Shown here piece by piece: positions 55,529 through 63,418 of a stretch of DNA of 64,000 nucleotides. The position numbers and the translations under genes were made by a program. Positions within the stretch are counted from its first letter, which is position 1. Each line of letters opens with the position of its first letter. The stretch lies in NCBI RefSeq assembly GCF_009649845.1, contig NZ_WJIE01000006.1, positions 1-64,000 on the forward strand, in the 5' to 3' direction. The DNA comes from Polyangium spumosum. GTDB taxonomy: Bacteria > Myxococcota_A > Polyangia > Polyangiales > Polyangiaceae. The notes below the pieces were generated by a model. The model was not told the origin of the DNA, ran no database searches, and was given only the letters and a program-made list of their open reading frames with translations.

Positions 55529-56743
55529 TCAAGATACCCCTTCGGCACGGAGCGCGTCTACGAGGCGCGCGTATTCTTCGGCGTCGTTGTAGATTTGCGC
55601 CGAGATGCGGAGCAGCCGCCCGCGCGGGGGCGGAAACGGGGTGACGGGGACCTCGATGCTGTGACGCGTAAAAAGCGCCTCCTGCAGAGGATCGAAGGAA
55701 AAAGGCGGCGGCGGCGGCTCCCCCGTGCCGTCCGGCAAGGGGACGCTGGCGAGGGAGCCGATCATGGCGTCGGGCGTTGGCGGCGGCACGTCGAGGGCCT
55801 CACACAACCGCTCACGCGCGGCGAGGACCGTGCCTCGGTTGTGCGCGGCGAGGGCCGCGATGCCCCCCGGCAGCAGCGACGAGAGGAAGCGGATCGCCTC
55901 GGGGAGGACGAGGTACGGGGTGGGATCGTGGGTGCCGGTCCAGTCGAATTCGAGGCGGAAGCGGGAGACGTCCGTGCGCGTGCTGTTCGCGCCGTGGCTG
56001 ATCGAGAGCGGGCGGACGTCGAGCTGTTTGTCGGGGCGCACGTGGAGGAAGGCCGCGCCTTTGGGGGCGCACATCCATTTGTGGCAATTGCCGGTGTAGT
56101 AGGCGGCGCCGAGCGCGCGGAGGTCGAGCGGGACCATGCCGGGGGCGTGGGCGCCGTCGACGAGGGTATCGACGCCGCGGCGGGCGAGCTCGGGGACGAG
56201 GCGCTCGACGGGCAACACGAGGCCGGTCTGGCTCGTGACGTGATCGACGAGGACGAGGCGGGTCCTCGGGCCGACACAATCGAGGACGGCCGTCACGACG
56301 TGGTCGGGGGAATCGATGGGGAAAGGGACGCGGGCGACGACGACGCGGGCCCCGGCGCGCGCGGCCGCGGCGTCGAGGGCATTCTTGCAAGCGTTGTATT
56401 CGTGGTCCGTCGTGACGAGCTCGTCCCCGGGGCGGAGGTCGAGCGAGCGGAGCACCGTATTGACGCCGGCCGTGGCGTTGGGGACGAACGCGATATCGTC
56501 GGGGCCCGCGCCGACGAACGCCCCGAGGGCCTCCCGGGCCGCGGCGGCGAGCGGCTCGAGCTCGCGGAGGAAAAACCGGACGGCCTCGCGCTCCATCTGC
56601 GCCCGCAGCCGATCCTGCGCCTCACGAATCGGCAAGGGGCAGGCGCCGAAGGAGCCGTGGTTGAGGTAGACGATCGTGGGGTCGAGGTCCCAGAGCGGCC
56701 GGACGCGGGCGGCGTGGGAGGGAGGGAACTCGTGAATGGGCAT
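55529..56743 (-). CDS. Class V aminotransferase (isopenicillin N epimerase-like)
   Basis: A 404-residue PLP enzyme. Landmarks are LNHGSFGACPLPIREAQ at the N-terminus, FVPNATAGVNTVLRSLDL, VDHVTSQTGLVLPV, VDGAHAPGMVPLDL and the PLP-lysine motif YYTGNCHKWMCAPKGAAF, with a C-terminal domain ending RISAQIYNDAEEYARL. The pattern is that of the isopenicillin N epimerase/cysteine desulfurase-like group, which includes epimerases and lyases. No beta-lactam genes are nearby, so the name only indicates fold. The stop is 28 bp from the flavoenzyme start and its start 9 bp from the stop of the three-TM protein. Confidence 0.92.
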   Translation of the reverse strand: MPIHEFPPSHAARVRPLWDLDPTIVYLNHGSFGACPLPIREAQDRLRAQMEREAVRFFLRELEPLAAAAREALGAFVGAGPDDIAFVPNATAGVNTVLRSLDLRPGDELVTTDHEYNACKNALDAAAARAGARVVVARVPFPIDSPDHVVTAVLDCVGPRTRLVLVDHVTSQTGLVLPVERLVPELARRGVDTLVDGAHAPGMVPLDLRALGAAYYTGNCHKWMCAPKGAAFLHVRPDKQLDVRPLSISHGANSTRTDVSRFRLEFDWTGTHDPTPYLVLPEAIRFLSSLLPGGIAALAAHNRGTVLAARERLCEALDVPPPTPDAMIGSLASVPLPDGTGEPPPPPFSFDPLQEALFTRHSIEVPVTPFPPPRGRLLRISAQIYNDAEEYARLVDALRAEGVS

Positions 56744-56752
56744 CGGGGTGGA

Positions 56753-57265
56753 TTATCGGCCGATGAGGGGGAAGAAGAGGAGCGCGCCGAGGATCGTGAG
56801 CAGATACAGGCCGAGGAGCACGACCGTCATGACCCCGACGAGCGCCCAGAACTCGCGTTGCCGCTCGATCGCGGTCGCGACGAACTCGAGGCGGCCTTCG
56901 CTGGCGAGGACCTGATTGATGCTGTCACGATACCGGAAGAGGCGCGTGCCGATCACGCCGTAGAGGATCGCGATGAGGAGGTAAAGGACGAAGGTGACGG
57001 CCCCGATCTCGCCAAGCACGCGCGACGACGAGGTGGCGCTCATGGAGTAGAGGCCGAAGCCCACGAGCACGACGGCGAAGATGTAGCTCAGGGTGCCGAA
57101 CAGGGTGATCCAGGGCCGCGTCTTCCGCAGGGAGAAGACGATCGCGTCGATCGCCGCGCTCTGCTCGTGATCGTCCTCGGCGAGCTCCTTCTTCTTCCTG
57201 GTCCTCTTCGTGCCCTTCGTCTCCTTGGGCGCCTCGTACGGATTCAGCTCGGTTTCGTTCGACAC
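56753..57265 (-). CDS. Three-TM membrane protein next to the retron RT
   Basis: A 170-residue protein starting at GTG 57265, preceded by GAGGGGG. A charged cytoplasmic N-terminus (TKGTKRTRKKKELAEDD) is followed by three TM helices: ITLFGTLSYIFAVVLVGFGL, AVTFVLYLLIAILYGVIGTR and LVGVMTVVLLGLYLLTILGA. Between helices 2 and 3 lies an amphipathic segment (FRYRDSINQVLASEGRLEFV) similar to DUF5362-type membrane proteins, a family of unknown role. It starts 17 bp after the RT stop, so the two are probably co-expressed. Small TM proteins serve as effectors in some retron and abortive-infection systems; whether this one does is unproven. Confidence 0.8.
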   Translation of the reverse strand: MSNETELNPYEAPKETKGTKRTRKKKELAEDDHEQSAAIDAIVFSLRKTRPWITLFGTLSYIFAVVLVGFGLYSMSATSSSRVLGEIGAVTFVLYLLIAILYGVIGTRLFRYRDSINQVLASEGRLEFVATAIERQREFWALVGVMTVVLLGLYLLTILGALLFFPLIGR

Positions 57266-57282
57266 GATTTTTCCCCCTCTTT

Positions 57283-58725
57283 TCACTTCTTCAACAGGAT
57301 CTCCTCGACCTCGCGCTGCCATTTTGCGCCGAGCTCGGGGTGGACCATCCGCACGTAGGCCGCATATCCGCGCAGCCACGCCGGGAAGTCGGGTTTGCCG
57401 CGGGCCTGCGACTCCACGCCGTGGCGGCGGCAATTGGCCAGGATGGCCTTGAAGCGGCGGCGATCCTCGCGCGGGATGGCGGGCTTCTCGGCGACGACGA
57501 GGCCCGTCACGCGCTGGCGACCGCCCTTGCGCATGATGCGGCGCTTCTTGACGTTCTCCGCAAAACCCTCCTGCTGGAGGATTCCGTTGACCCACCAGAG
57601 GAACCGGCCGAGCCGCGCAGGCGGGTCGCGGAAGGAGAAGGTGAGGTCGTCGGCATACCGGGTATACGTGGCGCCGCTCTTCCTGGCGAGGGCGTCGAGG
57701 CGCGCGTCGAGGCGGCGGCAGACGAGGTTCGCGAGGGCGGGCGAGGTGGGCGCGCCCTGAGGCAATGCGCCAGGCCAGACCACGGTGCCGTCCGGGAGCT
57801 TGCTCCGGTGCGTCGTGAGGCCCGCGAGGGCGGCGGCGACCTTCTCGTCGTAATACCGCATGAAGAACCCGAGGACGCGCCGATAATGGACGGTGGGGAA
57901 GAAGTCCTCGATGTCGACACGCACGACGACGGAGGCGCCGACGTGGGGGGTCGCATTGGTGACGGTGGAGCGCTCCTCGACGAAGCCGTGGGCCGCGGGG
58001 TGGGTGGGGAGCTTTTCGAGGACCTCGCGCAAGATGGCGCGCTGGACGTTCTTCAAGCGGACGCGGGGCGCGGAGATCTTGCGCAGGCCGCCGGTGCGCT
58101 TGGGGATCTCGAATTCGACGTAGCCGCTGCCCTTGCCGGTGCCGGGGCGCATGAGGGAGGGGAGCGCAGAGGCTTTGACGCCGACGAGCTTGGCCACGTC
58201 GTTTCGACTCTTCAGCTCGGGGACGTCGGCCTTGGGGGGAGCCGTGAGGGGGGCGTTGGTGGTGGCGGCGGCGCCGCGGCGGAAGACGTAATGGTTGCGG
58301 AAGAGGCCGAAGGTCCAGCCCGTGGGATTCCAGCCCCCGCGCGCGGTGGGGCTCGGGAACCGCGGGGCCGGGGCGCGCCGATCGGGCGGCGAGACATCGG
58401 CGAGGCCGAGGGTCCTGACGGCCGCACGCGCCGCATGCGCGACGGCGTTGTCGGCGTCCTTGACCATGCGGCGGAGGTGCTGCGCGGCGTTCGCCCGCGC
58501 GAAGAGGAGCGGGACGAGCCGAACGCCGCGGAGCCGCTCGCGCGGGTCCTCGCTGCCGAGCAGCCTGCCGACGGGGCCGACGAAGGCGCGGCCGGCGTAG
58601 AAGCGCGCGACCTCGTACTCGGCGAGGCCCTGGTGGCGCTCGAGGAGCTCGGAGACGCGATCGAAGTTCGCGTCGGGGTCGGCGAGCAGGGGCCGAAGCT
58701 CGAGGAGGAGGCCGACGAGGCTCAT
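57283..58725 (-). CDS. Retron-type reverse transcriptase with N-terminal helical extension
   Basis: A 480-residue RT of the retron family. The core (residues about 190-470) has IPKRTGGLRKISAPRVRLKN, VRVDIEDFFPTVHYRRVLGF, LPQGAPTSPALANLVCRRLD, the catalytic YTRYADDLTFSF (Y357-A-D-D) and the retron-typical RQRVTGLVVAEKPAIPRE. The first 170 residues are all-helical, HEAT-like (FDRVSELLERHQGLAEYEVA), and known myxobacterial Mx162-type retron RTs have a similar length and N-terminal extension. The ATG at 58725 gives MSLVGLLLELRPLL. Unlike known retrons, only 76 bp separate it from the upstream gene, too little for msr-msd. The three-TM gene follows at 17 bp. Confidence 0.92.
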   Translation of the reverse strand: MSLVGLLLELRPLLADPDANFDRVSELLERHQGLAEYEVARFYAGRAFVGPVGRLLGSEDPRERLRGVRLVPLLFARANAAQHLRRMVKDADNAVAHAARAAVRTLGLADVSPPDRRAPAPRFPSPTARGGWNPTGWTFGLFRNHYVFRRGAAATTNAPLTAPPKADVPELKSRNDVAKLVGVKASALPSLMRPGTGKGSGYVEFEIPKRTGGLRKISAPRVRLKNVQRAILREVLEKLPTHPAAHGFVEERSTVTNATPHVGASVVVRVDIEDFFPTVHYRRVLGFFMRYYDEKVAAALAGLTTHRSKLPDGTVVWPGALPQGAPTSPALANLVCRRLDARLDALARKSGATYTRYADDLTFSFRDPPARLGRFLWWVNGILQQEGFAENVKKRRIMRKGGRQRVTGLVVAEKPAIPREDRRRFKAILANCRRHGVESQARGKPDFPAWLRGYAAYVRMVHPELGAKWQREVEEILLKK

Positions 58726-58733
58726 GGCGGCGC

Positions 58734-58763
58734 ATCCTACCAGGGATGGGGGGAGGTTTTTAA
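58734..58763 (-). promoter_or_regulatory. Possible promoter directly before the reverse transcriptase
   Basis: Minus strand: TTAAAA (58763-58758), 18-bp spacer, TAGGAT (58739-58734), start codon 8 nt later. The -35 is poor; transcription from the upstream Rpn gene is an alternative. Confidence 0.3.
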
Positions 58764-58801
58764 GGGGGAAGGGAGGCGCCGCGGGGCGAGGGGCCGCGCG
58801 C

Positions 58802-59902
58802 TCAGCGGCTCCGGGTGCGGCGCTGGGGAGGCTTGCGGGTGGGGCTCTTGCCGGCGGGCTTCTGCTTGGTGGGCGCGGCCTGGCCGAGGACGTCGGCGAG
58901 CGTGGGGGCGGTGAGGACAAGCGCTGTCATGCGGTCGAGCTGCTCCATCGTGGCCGCGTCGAGGATCTCCTCGGCGGAGGCGGGCAGCTCGCCGAAGCGG
59001 AGCTTCATCTGCAGCACGAGCGCGTGGCGAAGGCCCTCGCGTTTGCCGCGCTCGATGCCGCGCTCGATGCCGCGCTCGATGCCGCGCTCGATGCCGCGCT
59101 CGATCCCCTGTTCGAACCCCTGCTGTCGGAGCCGATCGCCTGCGTAGAAGATCTCGTCGAACACGCTGTCGCCCACGGCTTTCCGCACGGCCATGACCAC
59201 CTCGTCCTCGTCTCGTTTGCCGACTTTCCGAAGATACACCATCACCGCCGCCATCGCATCTGCCCCGTCCGCCGCCTGCAGCACCTGCCGGAGCGCCTCC
59301 GCCCACCGGCCGAGCCCCGCGAAGAGCTCCTCCGGGCTGCGCGAGCGGCGGAGGAGGTACAGGACCAACCGACCAAGCGTCGTCATCGCCCGCTCGGCCA
59401 GCTCCGCGTCGTCCACGCGGCTGATGTCGTCCAGCACGATGCCGAACCGAGGGACGTGATCGAGCACGTCCGAGGCCACACCGTCGACGTCCACGAGCTC
59501 CTCGAACCGCCGCGCCGCCCGCCATCCGGTCTTGCTGTGGTGCAGGACGACCGGGACGATCACCGGCAACCTCTTCGCGCGCGGGTGCTCGTCGCGATAC
59601 GACCGCCAGATGCGCACCATGTACTCGAGCAGCCGCAAGAGCAGCCACCTGTCGACGTAACTCTGGTGCTCCCAGAGCACGTAGATGAACGCATCGCGGT
59701 TCGCGATCCTGGCGGAGAACAGGAGATCGCTGCGGTGACCGTCGAGCTCCGGGTCCACGAAATGGCCGGGCGCAAGGGCGAGGGTCGAGAAGTCGACCTT
59801 CTCGACGAGCGCCGCCGGCAGCATCACGCGGAGCGCGGCGGCCGCGTGCTCCGGCTTGGAGAAGACGTACTGAAAGAGCGCGTCGTGCGGGTTGTCGGTC
59901 AT
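58802..59902 (-). CDS. Rpn-family PD-(D/E)XK nuclease/putative transposase-like protein
   Basis: A 366-residue protein of the Rpn/PDDEXK transposase-like family. The N-terminal nuclease domain has DNPHDALFQYVFSKPEHAAA, HFVDPELDGHRSDLLFSARI, and the catalytic-type FIYVLWEHQSYVDRWLLLRL (Asp, then Glu-His-Gln). The C-terminal part contains five tandem IERG units (GIERGIERGIERG), then a DUF4351-like tail (LRHALVLQMKLRFGELP). Rpn proteins are DNA endonucleases that promote RecA-independent recombination, and some act in phage defence. It lies upstream of the RT by 76 bp, same strand. No terminal inverted repeats or target duplications are visible. Confidence 0.88.
   Translation of the reverse strand: MTDNPHDALFQYVFSKPEHAAAALRVMLPAALVEKVDFSTLALAPGHFVDPELDGHRSDLLFSARIANRDAFIYVLWEHQSYVDRWLLLRLLEYMVRIWRSYRDEHPRAKRLPVIVPVVLHHSKTGWRAARRFEELVDVDGVASDVLDHVPRFGIVLDDISRVDDAELAERAMTTLGRLVLYLLRRSRSPEELFAGLGRWAEALRQVLQAADGADAMAAVMVYLRKVGKRDEDEVVMAVRKAVGDSVFDEIFYAGDRLRQQGFEQGIERGIERGIERGIERGIERGKREGLRHALVLQMKLRFGELPASAEEILDAATMEQLDRMTALVLTAPTLADVLGQAAPTKQKPAGKSPTRKPPQRRTRSR
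59047..59106 (-). repeat. 12-bp tandem repeat coding for (GIER)n
   Basis: Five near-identical in-frame copies of the 12-bp unit CGCTCGATGCCG (plus strand) inside the Rpn gene. Copy number can change by slippage without frameshift. Confidence 0.85.
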
Positions 59903-59915
59903 GCGGCGACAAACG

Positions 59916-59944
59916 ACCGTACCAGGAAAAACCCGCGCGTCCAG
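59916..59944 (-). promoter_or_regulatory. Putative promoter of the Rpn gene
   Basis: Minus strand: CTGGAC (59944-59939), 17-bp spacer, TACGGT (59921-59916), 13 nt before ATG 59902. It would drive Rpn and possibly the RT operon. Confidence 0.4.
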
Positions 59945-60001
59945 CCCGTGGAGGTGACCGGTTTTTCCGGGACACTTCTGACCGGAACCTCAAAACAAAA
60001 A

Positions 60002-60173
60002 GGCCCCCAGCGACCGCGCCACTTGCGCTGCAGAGGCGTGCACAAGACCTACGGCTGCAAGCCGTATCGCCCCGCGGGGCGGTCTCGTGACGCTTCGTTC
60101 TTCATGGGGAACAGGTCGCAGCCGCGACGTGACATCGCGGGGTGATGGCTGGCTGCTCGTGTCCCTGGGAGCC
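60002..60173. repeat. Structured element, copy 1 (possible non-coding RNA)
   Basis: A 172-nt non-coding element closed by a 13-position helix with two mismatches: GGCCCCCAGCGAC (60002-60014) against GTCCCTGGGAGCC (60161-60173). Inside, in order, are a small hairpin (TTGC/GCAG), a long helix (GCGT, CAC, AGACC against GGTCT, GTG, ACGC) enclosing TACGGCT/AGCCGTA and a GCCCCGCGGGGC palindrome, a GTTC/GAAC hairpin, and a conserved GCAGCCGCGACGTGACATCG core hairpin. A second copy follows at 60228. The helices differ in sequence between copies but keep pairing. Strand is uncertain. Confidence 0.7.
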
Positions 60174-60227
60174 GTCCCCAGGGGAACACGTTTTCCTCGC
60201 GCGGGGAAGGCCCTCCACGCAAAGGAG

Positions 60228-60388
60228 GGGCTCACGGGAGGCGTCGCCACCTGCTCGGCAGAGGCGTACGGGGACGAAAAGCCCTGCGGGGCGGTCCCCG
60301 TGACGCTTCATTCTCCATGGGGAGTCGTTCGCAGCCGCGACGTGACATCGCGGGGTGATAGCTGGCTGCTCGCGCCTCCCGTGAGCCC
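60228..60388. repeat. Structured element, copy 2 (possible non-coding RNA)
   Basis: A 161-nt copy closed by a perfect 16-bp inverted repeat, GGGCTCACGGGAGGCG (60228-60243) against CGCCTCCCGTGAGCCC (60373-60388). Internal helices match copy 1: CTGC/GCAG hairpin, ACGGGGAC against GTCCCCGT with an inner GCCC/GGGC, CTCC/GGAG hairpin, and the nearly invariant core hairpin. Between the copies (60174-60227) are small hairpins, including CCCTCC/GGAGGG. The remaining gap between the Rpn and HEAT genes (59945-60001 and 60389-60399) shows nothing definite. Confidence 0.7.
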
Positions 60389-60399
60389 GAACGATCCAA

Positions 60400-63306
60400 T
60401 CACATCTTCGGCTCCGGCGGAAGAGCGTCGTCAGGGCGCGAGCCGTCTTCTTCGAGCAGCGCCCGGAGCCGGTCGCGCGGGCCACCCGGCGCGCGGCGGA
60501 CGAGGGCGTCGAAGCGCCGCGTCTCGGCCCGGACACGCTCGCCGTGGGCGCGCAGCCCAGGGAGGGCGTCCTCGGGCAGGGTCGGGCGAGAGAGGACCGA
60601 GAGGTTCTCGAGCAGCTCGCGGTGGCTACGCGGCGCCGTGAGGCAAGCGCTCACGCCAGGCTGGGTGAGGGAGTAGCGGTAACAATCGGGGGCGCTCGGG
60701 GGTTTGGTTTCGTCGGGAGGCGCGGGGCGGAGCAGGCGGCCATAAGCGGTGGCCGTGAAGGTGAGCACGCCCGTGCCGCGGGCGCGGGCCTCGGGCAGCA
60801 ACGTGGCCTCGGCGCCGGGGTGGGCGGCGCTGTGGCGGGTCATGACCACGGGCCAGGGGCGGCGCTGGAGGGCCTCGACGGCGATCGCGCGGTCGTGGGT
60901 GGAGAAGCCAAATGCGCGGAGCTTGCCTTCGTCGCGCAGGCGCGCGAGGGCGTCGTGGTCGGCGTCCGAGAGGCGCTCGGGGGAGCGGACCCAGAAGAGC
61001 AGGAAGACGTCGATCCAGTCGACCCGCAGGCGCGAGAGCGCGCGCTCGACGTCGGCGCGCAGGGCCTCGGGGCCGGAATGGTAGGTGCCCGCGACGAGGA
61101 CGAGGCCCTCGCGGGCCGCGCGGCGCGAGCGCAAGAAGCGGGTGAGCTCGTGGTAACGAGGCTCCCAGAAGAAGGCGTTGACGCCGGCGTCGCGGGCATC
61201 GGCGAAGCTCGAAGCGACGAGGCCGTGCGCGCCGGAGACGACGAGGGGCGAGACGAGCAGGCCCGTGGTCCCGAGGGGGCGCAGGAGCACACCTTCGGGC
61301 CGCGGGGGGACGGCGCGGCGGCGCGGCGGCTCGGTCGGCGGGGGCGACGCGGGGCGGTGGGCGAGCAGGGAGGGCTGCTTCGTGAAGGCTTCGTCCGGCA
61401 GGACGAGCGTCAGGGCCTCGAGGTGCGCCTTGACGAGGGCCGCCTCGGCGCCGGGCGCGAGGGCCGCGGCGAGGCGGGCGAGGGCGCGGTCGTCGCCGTC
61501 GCGGAGCAACCAGGTGTAGGCCGAGGTGCGGACGGCCTCGTCGGGCTCGGGGGTTTGGGGGTCGAGCAGGGCGAGGAGGTGGTCTTCGAGGCCGGGGGTG
61601 GCTTCGAGGGCGCTCGCGGCGGCGGCGCGGACCATGGGGGCGCGGTCCTGGGAGAGGCGGAGCAGGGCGCGGAGGGATTCCCGCGGCAGCTCGTCCGAGG
61701 GCGCGAGCAGGTCCGCCGCGCGGGCGCGGAGGAAGGGATCGGGCGCGAGGGCGCAGGCGAGGGCCGCTGCGTGCACGTCCTCGGGCGGCAGGGCGTCGTG
61801 ATGGCGGAAGACGAGGGTCACGGCCTGGCGGCGGACCCAGGGGTCGGGGTCGCTGACGGCGGCGGCGAGCGACGCGACCGGGTCGAGGACGGCGGCGCGG
61901 ATCCAGGGGTCGTCGTCGGCGAGGGCGGCGGCGCGGGCGTCGGGCGGGAGGTCACCCGAGGAAACACGGGCGGCGAGGGCGACGGCGCGGATCGAGGGGT
62001 CGGGGTCGCGCTCGGCGCGGGCGAGGACGCGGTCGTCGCCGAGCAGGGCGGCGGCCTCGGCGACGGCGCGGCGCTCGCGCGGGGAGGAGGTGGCGCGGGG
62101 GGCGGCGAGCAGGGCCTCGGCCCAGGCGGCGAGGACACGCGGAGATCCGGGGCGCCTCTCCCAGCCGGCGAGGGCCGCGGCGCGGACGTCCTCGTCCGGA
62201 TCGTCGAGCGCGGCGAGCACGACGGGCAGCGAGCGCGGGTCCCGGAGCAAACCGGCGAGGGCGGCGGCGCGCTGTGCCGGCGGGCCGGCCTTCGCCAGGC
62301 CGCGCACCCGCTCGAGGTCGTCGTCGGTTCCCCGCACGGCGACGACCTCCGCGGCCCAGGCGAGCGCGCCGGGGGGAGGCGTGTCGTCGGCGAGGACGCG
62401 GCGGGCGAGCGGGAGGTCTTCGCCGTTGGCCAGGCGATCGAGCACGGCGCGGACCTCGGCGGCGGCGTGGGGGACGCGGGGCTCGTCGAGCCAGCGCAGG
62501 GCGAGCCGCAACGCGTCGGGGTCGCGGAGCTCGCGCAGGCGGCGGCGGGCGAGGGCGCGCAGGGGCGCGTGGGGATCGCCGAGCCAGGCGACGAGGGCGG
62601 CGGCGGGGACGAGCGAGGGGTCGGCGCTCTCGAGGCGCGTGGTGACGACGGCGGGGTCCTCGTCGGCGAGGCCTTCGGCGAGGGAGAGGGGCGGCGAAGC
62701 GGGGGCCGCGGGCGCGGGCGCGGCGGAGCCGGCCCACGCGGCGGCGAGGTAGGTGGCGGCGGAGGTGACGGTGCCCGTGGGATCGTCGGCGGCGGCGCGG
62801 GAGACGGCCTCGCGCACCTCGGGGTCGTCCTCGCCGAGGACGACGAGGGCCTGCACGGCGGCGTGTCGGACGCGCCAGAACGGGTCGGCGAGGGAGGCGA
62901 CGAGCAGCGGGAGCGCGTCCTTGCCTCCGGCGGCGGCTGCGGCGCGGACGGCGGAGCGGCGGACCCACCAGACGGGCTCGTGGCGGAGGGCGCGGGCGGC
63001 GTGGGGCAAGAGCTCGCGGGCTTCCATGCGGCAGAGGCCGCGATACGCGCGGTCGCGCACGGAGGGCATGGGGTCTTGGAGGGCACAGGCGAGGGCGGGG
63101 GCGAAGCGGCGGCTGCGGAGCTCGCCGAGCTTCTGGGCGGCGGCGGCGCGGGCCTCGGCGTCCTCGTCGCCGAGCAGGATCTGGCGCAGGGCGAAGCGGG
63201 CGGGCAGCGGGCGGGGGTCGAGGGTATCGAGGGCGTCGCGCCGGGCGTCGGGGTCCTCGTCGAGGAGGCGGACGAGCGCGGGGAGGGCTTGCGGGGGGCG
63301 GTCCAC
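60400..63306 (-). CDS. HEAT-repeat protein with C-terminal aldo/keto-reductase-like domain
   Basis: About 968 residues. The first 650 residues are about a dozen HEAT repeats (DEDAEARAAAAQKLGELRSR, DPFWRVRHAAVQALVVLGED, DPDPWVRRQAVTLVFRHHDA). After a Pro-rich linker (PASPPPTEPPRRRAVPPR) comes an AKR-like barrel from GVLLRPLGTTGLLVSPLVVS to the end. Of the catalytic tetrad only a possible Tyr (EPRYHEL) remains: the Asp/Tyr segment reads NAFFWEPRYHEL, the Lys position is in LVLVAGTYHSG, and the His position is FLLFWVR. It is therefore probably not an active reductase. GTG 63306 is preferred; TTG 63348 would overlap a TTGACA box. Confidence 0.83.
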   Translation of the reverse strand: MDRPPQALPALVRLLDEDPDARRDALDTLDPRPLPARFALRQILLGDEDAEARAAAAQKLGELRSRRFAPALACALQDPMPSVRDRAYRGLCRMEARELLPHAARALRHEPVWWVRRSAVRAAAAAGGKDALPLLVASLADPFWRVRHAAVQALVVLGEDDPEVREAVSRAAADDPTGTVTSAATYLAAAWAGSAAPAPAAPASPPLSLAEGLADEDPAVVTTRLESADPSLVPAAALVAWLGDPHAPLRALARRRLRELRDPDALRLALRWLDEPRVPHAAAEVRAVLDRLANGEDLPLARRVLADDTPPPGALAWAAEVVAVRGTDDDLERVRGLAKAGPPAQRAAALAGLLRDPRSLPVVLAALDDPDEDVRAAALAGWERRPGSPRVLAAWAEALLAAPRATSSPRERRAVAEAAALLGDDRVLARAERDPDPSIRAVALAARVSSGDLPPDARAAALADDDPWIRAAVLDPVASLAAAVSDPDPWVRRQAVTLVFRHHDALPPEDVHAAALACALAPDPFLRARAADLLAPSDELPRESLRALLRLSQDRAPMVRAAAASALEATPGLEDHLLALLDPQTPEPDEAVRTSAYTWLLRDGDDRALARLAAALAPGAEAALVKAHLEALTLVLPDEAFTKQPSLLAHRPASPPPTEPPRRRAVPPRPEGVLLRPLGTTGLLVSPLVVSGAHGLVASSFADARDAGVNAFFWEPRYHELTRFLRSRRAAREGLVLVAGTYHSGPEALRADVERALSRLRVDWIDVFLLFWVRSPERLSDADHDALARLRDEGKLRAFGFSTHDRAIAVEALQRRPWPVVMTRHSAAHPGAEATLLPEARARGTGVLTFTATAYGRLLRPAPPDETKPPSAPDCYRYSLTQPGVSACLTAPRSHRELLENLSVLSRPTLPEDALPGLRAHGERVRAETRRFDALVRRAPGGPRDRLRALLEEDGSRPDDALPPEPKM

Positions 63307-63367
63307 GGGGTCTGGACGAGCGGGACGGCAAAGTGGGGCGGATGTCAAGGGGCGGGGCGGTTGCGGC

Positions 63368-63397
63368 TTGCCGAGCTCGTCTGCTTCCGCGTACCGT
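63368..63397 (+). promoter_or_regulatory. Putative promoter of the right-edge gene
   Basis: TTGCCG (63368-63373), 18-bp spacer, TACCGT (63392-63397); a GGAGG ribosome-binding site and ATG 63419 follow. Confidence 0.5.
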
Positions 63398-63418
63398 GCG
63401 CCGCAGGAGGGAATACAA

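Noticed and set aside
55529-56743. Beta-lactam biosynthesis (isopenicillin N epimerase)
   Set aside because: Only fold similarity; no other beta-lactam genes are present.
56753-58735. A 660-residue fusion of the three-TM protein with an upstream domain
   Set aside because: The upstream part is an out-of-frame reading of the RT gene; GTG 57265 with its own ribosome-binding site is the real start.
58726-58801. Possible msr-msd directly upstream of the RT
   Set aside because: Only 76 bp lie between the genes and no paired inverted repeats of useful length are seen; retron ncRNAs are usually longer.
58802-59902. Insertion sequence around the Rpn (transposase-like) gene
   Set aside because: No terminal inverted repeats or target-site duplications found; Rpn proteins are often not in IS elements.
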